Notes under the pieces: generated by a model
Told to the model about the DNA's origin: nothing
The model's database searches: none
The model's input: only the letters and a program-made list of their open reading frames with translations
Origin: Moniliella sp. 'wahieum'
Lineage: Eukaryota > Basidiomycota > Moniliellomycetes > Moniliellales > Moniliellaceae
Reading direction: 5' to 3'
Assembly (NCBI GenBank): GCA_003971905.1
Contig: RSEE01000003.1
Location: 1-64,000, forward strand
DNA: 64,000 nt
Shown here: positions 58,187 to 64,000 of the stretch, piece after piece
How the letters are laid out: the number at the start of each line of letters is the position of its first letter
Position numbering within the stretch: position 1 is the first letter of the stretch
Position numbers and translations under genes: made by a program

Positions 58187-60073
58187 ATGTCCCTCCTGCC
58201 CAGCGCCATCTGGGCTCTGCCGCCCGACCCCACCAGCACTGCGCCCAGCTGGACCCCGGCTGGGCCTCCCTTCCTACCCCTACCACCCTCGCCATCCACC
58301 TCCCTCCGCCGGCCAGCGCAAGTGCCCAAGTGGACCTGGCAGCCTTCACCGTCGTCCGCACCCGCACCGTGCCCAGCGCCTCTACCTCGCCCCCCCACCC
58401 CGCTGGCACGCCGCGGCCCGTGTCGCCCACGACCCCACCCGTCTCCCACAGCCGTGCAAACAGCAGCACTCCGTGGCAGCGGATCACCAAGCGGTCCGTC
58501 ACTTCCCCCGAACTGTCTTCCAAGTTGGGTGCCCATGCATGGCAATCGAGCTGCTCGCCCCCTCTCCGCCGGGCCGACAGACAGGGCCAACGGTGGGCAG
58601 TGCGGTGCGCTGGTCCATGCCGATACAGGTCGGAGCGTCGCGGCCGCAACGCAGGACGCCGCTTCTTCGTGTTTCGCGTGGAGGACGTGCAGACGGCCAC
58701 TGGCTGGGCCGCCACACTGGCGCCACTGCTGGGCATCCCCCCAGGCTCACCTCAACCGCACCCCGAGCCTCAATCTGGATTGGCGCCGTCGCCCGCCCGG
58801 ACGGATGCAGTCCCCCGTCTTGCCGACCCCGCCTCCGCCTCCGCCGCCGGTAGCCCGGCCAAGGTCAGCTTCCCCAGCCAGAATCGTCCCCACGAGAGCC
58901 AGCTCAGCTTGGGCAAGCTCTCGGAAGATTCGGCGGCTTCACCCTCGGGTGTTCGTCAGCCGGCGGTTTCGGTCGCCAGCCGCTTCGACAACGCCGTCGC
59001 CGTCGAGACGCGTGTCGCCGAGTAAGGCCAAGGGCGGGCTGTGGTCGCGTCTTCTGCCTCTTCGTGTAGGACCCCGCGTTCGTGCCTCTGTCTCGTTCGG
59101 TAACAGGGAGCAGTAAGGAGGCCTCTGCTGCCGCGACCCATACGGCGCACAGTTGGCCAGCCCACCCCCAACACCGTACCCCCCCGGTCGGGTTTGCCTC
59201 TACCGCCAGCACTCCCTCACCCCGGATCTTCAGGCCAGCTGTTGTCTCCGCGTAAGCCCTCGTTCCACTCTCGTTCGGGGTCCCGCTCGGTCCATGGTCT
59301 CTCTGGTACGGCAGAACCAGCGTGCCAACCTCACAGCAAATACGACATGCACAAACCTTTGCCCTTGCCCTTCCCGTCGCCCGCCTCTTCCCGCACCATG
59401 CTCTGGGACACCAATAATGCACTTCACCTCTCTGCACCTACCTACCCGAACCCATCCCCCGTCCCGTCGCCCGTCCCGTCGCCCATTCCGTCGCCCATCC
59501 CCTCGCCTGCGCTCACTAACCCACCCCAGAGCAAGGACACGTTCGCCGAAGACATCCCGCCCTGGTTGCATCAGTTCCGATCCCACGGTCCTGTCCATCT
59601 GCCGAATCAAGTGCCCGTATCTGCCTCCCGACCTCTGCCTACGTCCCGCCATGAGGCAGCCCTGCTTGGCCTCAGCGCATGTGTGATCCGACTCGGACCT
59701 TATCACATGCTGCGTCCATGCCAGTCCTGCGCGCGGGGGGGACGACGCCCTGTTGAAACGCCGGCTGGGCCTGCGTGGCTCCTTCGCCTTGACTGCCGAT
59801 ACGGTTGCTGGGCTGGCAGACCAATTAGCTTCGGGATCGAGCGTCGCATGGCACACCTCCCCCGCACCCGACTTTAACCAGCAGACGGTCCCGGACGCCC
59901 CGCCCTACGTTCCGTACCAGCCTACTTCTTTCCTTCCTCACCCGACGTGGCACGGTGATCCGTGCCTCCCCCTGCCACGTCTTCCTCCGAGTGGGGGAAG
60001 GCACTGCCGCCGCACCCCGACTCGCCCCCCCGCCAGCGCCCATGCGTACCGTCTCCAGCACCGCGTGGCCTAG
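58187..60073 (+). CDS. Uncharacterised Pro/Ser-rich protein
   Basis: Coding-like sequence on the plus strand runs from ATG at 58,187 (MSLLPSAIWALPPDP; an upstream ATG at 57,944 is possible). It passes through QVDLAAFTVVRTRTV, TPWQRITKRSVTSPELSSK, RRFFVFRVEDVQTATGWAAT, and SFPSQNRPHESQLSLGKL. Further blocks are SFHSRSGSRSVHGLSG, EDIPPWLHQFRSHGP, and LLKRRLGLRGSFALTADTVA. The pieces lie in different frames, so several one-base breaks are needed to join them. The FFVFRVEDVQTATGW segment resembles the last strand and helix of a PH domain, but that is weak. A PSPVPSPVPSPIPSP repeat sits near 59,455. No family was recognised. Confidence 0.4.
59455..59513 (+). repeat. 12-bp coding minisatellite (Pro-Ser-Pro-Val/Ile)
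   Basis: Repeats of CCGTCGCCCGTC-type units encode a PSPV/PSPI array within the Pro/Ser-rich gene. Confidence 0.8.
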
Positions 60074-63000
60074 GTACGCCCTCGCCCGTGCGGTGGTCAC
60101 AAGCCAGTGCCAAAACGTTTCAAGTCGGAGCTGGTCTAGCCTAGCCGCTCCCCCCTCTCGGGCTTTCACATGACGCGTCACGACCGCTACACGTATCCCT
60201 TTTCCAGCCAGAGAAGGCCTCACCTGAACTGTTTCCCCGTCAAGCTGTGCCACCCGGGTTCCACCCAAACTGCATTGGTTTGGCTCCCTTTTCCCAAGCA
60301 GAGACTTAAGGCTGGCAGCATCGCAGCCCCCCTTGGGCACTTGGGATCTTTATATCTCTGCTTGTGCCTCACTTTCATGGGCCCTGGTGGCACCATTCAA
60401 AAATTACCACTGTGCAGTGGAGGGGGAAGACATCTGCTCCATTCTGCTCGTTTCCTCCCCCCTCATACACGTACTATAGACGCACACAGGAACCCTCTAC
60501 ACGTCCTCTCCTTCCAAAACCGCCATCTGCTGGCTCGCCACATCTCCCTTGCGTATACTCACCGGGACAAGAGTAGGAAAAGCGAAACGAATTGCTCCTC
60601 TCGCCCATGTGCGTGACCGATCTTTGATGGCCTTCTCGTATCCCCACAGACATAAAAGAAGCTTAAGAAAGTTTCCGACTCCCCCCAGGATCTGAAGTCA
60701 CTGATCAAATGGATTAAGCGTTTTTACTTGAACTAAGGTAGAAAAGCCGGAAGCCAGGAGCTACAGACGCCAACAGGCTTACAGAGAACAAGCTGCCGCG
60801 AAACCACTGGCACACTTTCCCTCGTTGTCTTTCTCATATAATACTGTCCAACAAAACGAGAGCTTCCATGGTATACACAGATGAAATTATAACAGTAACC
60901 GCCGCTCACACCTGAGTTTTCGGCGCACTGCCTGCCAGCACGTCGACATGGTATATGGTACCTGTTACAATCGTTAGACAATCGTTAACTTTTTTCGACC
61001 TTGCCAATCATTGGAAGGTGTGCCTCTAGCTTTACCGTTTCGGGAGTCCAGTTGATGTTACACTACCGCTGCCACCAGCTCACACTCTTTAATCCATCAG
61101 CACTGCTCCCTTTCCCTTCGTAAAATCTTTCACCCCCCCCTCCCCGCCCACTCGCGAGGGACCAGAGGGTTGTGTGTGAGTAACGGTCACCGACCGGAGC
61201 AATCGCAAATCACAGCCTGACGCCAGACCAGTGTGTAACCAATCTCATTTTCCGACGTGCCTCGAGAGGTTAGGAATGATCAAATTCAAAAGTTGGCAGG
61301 TCCTCCCTCGTGTCCACGCCCAATCTCACTTCTCTTGTAAGATGTAATGCAAGCGGCACACACGTGGAACCGAACAACAGCAGAAGAGCGAGTCCTCTTG
61401 TTGATATGGTTCCAATGCACATCCGTCTGCGCTATGATCGCCCACGGCCGGCGATATCGGTGAGTACAGAGTTTCGACATGTGGTATGAGGGGGTTAGAT
61501 ATCAAAGGTTAGATCTCAGATGATGATCATTATGATCTCGACGATGAATTTATTGAACCACACAGCGCGGGTGTGGCTCGTGTGTTCTGGCCGAAAATCC
61601 CATCAGTCCTTCCTCAGACATAGGAGTTTTGCATCCGTCGTGTTCTCTCTTTTGTTTTCCTTGTTCAACGGCCTACTTTAATAACCCCTACCGGTCACCC
61701 TCAATAAGGACCACAGGACTCCAGGTCTCATCAAAATGTCACCGTGTCCCCCCGCCAAACACCACAGCCATATTCTATTCACCGTATACAACTAGTATGA
61801 TGAACACATGCAAGCGCATTCTTGACGTGCTATTGCGCAACTCTCGGGGAGCCGAGGCTCTTCTCCCCTCAAAGTTCAACGGGGGTCATCTATATGATCC
61901 AGTTGTTTGCAATTATAAACTTGCATTGAACGCTCAAACGAAAATTGCGTAGTACGTTTGTGAACGATACTAGTACTGAGGGCTCCGTATTGGGTTGGGC
62001 TGTCCTGGGCGTCGGAGCGCTTGCTCACTCAGTGAGTACTCAGGCTAAGACTCAGCGCCGCAAGGCATGTGACTCAGAGCGGGAGTTTAGGAGAAAACGA
62101 GGATGGTGCATGTTACGTACCAGTCGTCTAGTTTGCCTGTTGCTGCTGCCACAAGTATAGAGGGGATGTCCCCAGAGGGGATTTGGGATTGTGCAAGATG
62201 ATGACGATGTCGATGATGGTGGATTGTCGATTGCAGCAGACGCGCAAGGGCCCGAACGCCTTTCCCGCTGGAAGCGCGTCCGAGGGCCTGTGGTACCTGA
62301 GCGCGGCCTGGCACTGGGCGCTTTGAGCGCCTTGAAGCTTGAAGCGTGAGCGCTGGAGCGCGGAGAGGCCGAGGCACTGCGGCGTGAGATTAGGCGAGCG
62401 TTCGTCGTATCCTAAACAAGCGGCTCTTTAATTAGGAACGGCCACCTACAGAACACTGCCGCCGTGCGTGTGAAGAAAAGCGGCAGGCGCGGGGGAGCGG
62501 GGCTAGTCACCAGTTCCAGCCACTAGTTACTCAACAAGCCTGAGCCTCAGGGCCACTCTCGTGTCGCCTCACGGCAACAAAGCAGCTGGCCCGACGCCTC
62601 CCGACGCCCACTTGGCAACCGGGCACGGAGAACTCGTTTGCGCTGAGGCTACGGCACGGCCCCCTGTGCTCTGGCGTGCTGCAGCGGCCAATTAGCTTAA
62701 TTAGGCCGCCATGCGGCCAGTGCCGATGCCCGCCCTCATCTGGGTGTCTCAAGCTTCTGCATCATGCATCACACATCATGGCGCTACACAGTGGCTCAGT
62801 GCTCAGCGAGCCTACAGCTTAGCGCTGATCAATGATCGATGATCTGCTAGTCATCGATACTGGATGATGCCAAGGCTCAGCCAGCACGGCGCCTGCCTTT
62901 GGACCTCCAGTCTCCAAAGCTAAAGAATGTGGCAAAAACTGTTTTGGTGCCACTGCGCTGCAACCCCTCTGACAAGAGCCCGAGGGCAGCCTTGGGCAGC

Positions 63001-63401
63001 CACCGTGCCGCCTCCAACCCCTCCTATCATCCACCCCCGCTGCGTCCATCCGTTGCCCTCCACCCTATCCGTCTGACACATCCGCCATATACCCCTCCCT
63101 CCGCCCGCGCCACACGTCTGGGTTCCGTTGTTCAACGTTCAACGTCACGTTCATGCATGTCATCCGCTTGTCCCCGCTTTTCTTGCGCTGGGGGCCGATG
63201 GACCCTTCCCCGTTTCTTCGTGTTTTTCTTGCTCTCCACGCTGCAGTCTGCTCCCAGCCCACCTTAACTTGTCGTTGATTCCTGCCACCGCCACAGCACT
63301 TTCGTAACCGCATCAGCTACTTTTGCCGACCTCTCCCTGCCCCTCTTGTCTCCATTTCCTGTTGACCAACCCCTGCCGCACTTGCTCCCACCCCTCCCAG
63401 C
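60074..63401. other. Gene-free, comparatively AT-rich region
   Basis: No conserved coding block was found. Base composition is lower in GC from about 60.3 to 62.1 kb. Features seen are a CTTGAAGCTTGAAGCGTGAG piece of the AAGCTT family near 62,326, AATTAGCTTAATTAG near 62,690, and ATCATGCATCACACATCATG near 62,760. Confidence 0.5.
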
Positions 63402-64000
63402 ATGGCCGTGGCAGTGGAGTCGGCTCGGCCATTCGCCTCGCCTGCGTCTCCAGGTGTGGCTGGACCAGCGCCTGCGCATCACTCAGCTCCCCCGTCCACA
63501 CTGAGACCCCAACCTCCCAACCAACGGCCGCCCCGGGGGAGAGGAGGTCCTCCTGTCGGCCCTACGTTGCCCGAAGGAGCAAGAAGACCAAGACGACCGC
63601 CTGGCGCTCAGCGCAAGCCGCGTCGCTCGAGCGCCGAGGTGCATGCCGAACTGATGAAAGCCCAAGCAGATACCGACTGGCTCGAGGACAACGTATGTAC
63701 TGTTTGCTCCAAGGTGGTCACTGGGCGCGACTTGTATGTTCCCCCACTTGTCGCAGCGCGGATAGCGGGACTGCGGTGGGGCCGCCGCGCGGGGAAAGTG
63801 TGTCCAATTGGAACGCTGCGGGTCGCCTTTCGCTTTCGTTTTCGCGCCGCGCCTCGCTTCCTCTCTTGGCCCCAGGCTTGGTCTCCCCGTGCACGAGGGC
63901 ACGAGGCGCGATCCGAGCCCACCCTCGGGGCACACCTTGACCGAGTCGGAATCAGAAGTGACACCCGACCCACCGTCGACCGGGGCCGGTGCGGGAGCGG
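63402..64000 (+). CDS. ECL1-like zinc-binding protein, partial at window end
   Basis: ATG at 63,402 opens a frame with a Pro/Ala-rich leader, then basic PRGRGGPPVGPTLPEGARR. DTDWLEDNVCTVCSKVV follows (about 63,675-63,720). One base later in another frame comes CSPTCRSADSG (about 63,740-63,770). The C-x2-C ... LY-C-S-x2-C-R arrangement is that of fungal ECL1/2/3 (extender of chronological lifespan) zinc-binding proteins, small regulators linked to nutrient stress. A missing T between LY and CSPTC would explain the frame change. The gene runs off the window. The family call rests on this short motif only. Confidence 0.5.
   Translation, partial: MAVAVESARPFASPASPGVAGPAPAHHSAPPSTLRPQPPNQRPPRGRGGPPVGPTLPEGARRPRRPPGAQRKPRRSSAEVHAELMKAQADTDWLEDNVCTVCSKVVTGRDLYVPPLVAARIAGLRWGRRAGKVCPIGTLRVAFRFRFRAAPRFLSWPQAWSPRARGHEARSEPTLGAHLDRVGIRSDTRPTVDRGRCGS

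Overview
This window is the left end of a fungal chromosome. It opens with CCCTAA telomeric repeats (positions 1-29). It then runs through about 20 kb of decayed subtelomeric sequence into a gene-bearing, GC-rich arm. The gene set points to a basidiomycete, most likely a smut-type yeast or fungus (Ustilaginomycotina). The evidence is short GT..AG introns with CTRAC-like branch points, a membrane-anchored glyoxal oxidase resembling Ustilago Glo1, an SSK2-type MAP3K, CSC1/OSCA and CAND1 homologues, a Zn2Cys6 regulator, and an ECL1-like protein. The species cannot be named from the sequence alone.

Region 1-640: telomere, 30-bp and 236-bp subtelomeric repeats, then a complete 5S rRNA gene with its pol III terminator. 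Region 640-20,000: no intact protein gene is recognisable. The stretch is a mosaic of diverged copies (roughly 3.9-7.6, 8.2-12.0, 13.8-18.0 and 19.0-19.8 kb) of one long sequence. It has intron-like elements and short conserved peptide blocks that I cannot assign. Pieces of a non-LTR retrotransposon are mixed in: an ORF1-like CCHC zinc-knuckle segment at 1.55 kb, a related ORF1 segment at 18.6 kb, and a reverse transcriptase at 12.7-13.8 kb with a damaged active site.

Region 21.7-38.0 kb: an AT-hook-like hypothetical protein, a paraoxonase/arylesterase-like protein, an SSK2-type MAP3K of the HOG osmostress pathway, a U1A/U2B''-type RRM protein divergent from it, and a CSC1/OSCA (DUF221) stress-gated channel. 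Region 40.6-54.9 kb: glyoxal oxidase, an intron-containing tRNA-Leu(CAA), CAND1 (SCF exchange factor) and a Zn2Cys6 transcription factor. Most of these genes lie on the minus strand. Region 58-64 kb: a Pro/Ser-rich uncharacterised gene and, at the window edge, a partial ECL1-like zinc-binding protein.

Nearly every conserved gene is cut by single-base frame breaks, often at short homopolymers. CAND1 alone has about ten. Because conserved housekeeping genes are affected, residual long-read indel errors are the likeliest cause, and the gene spans below describe loci rather than clean ORFs. Intergenic regions carry recurring short palindromes (AAGCTT-rich), MluI-box (ACGCGT) pairs, and a duplicated GC hairpin.
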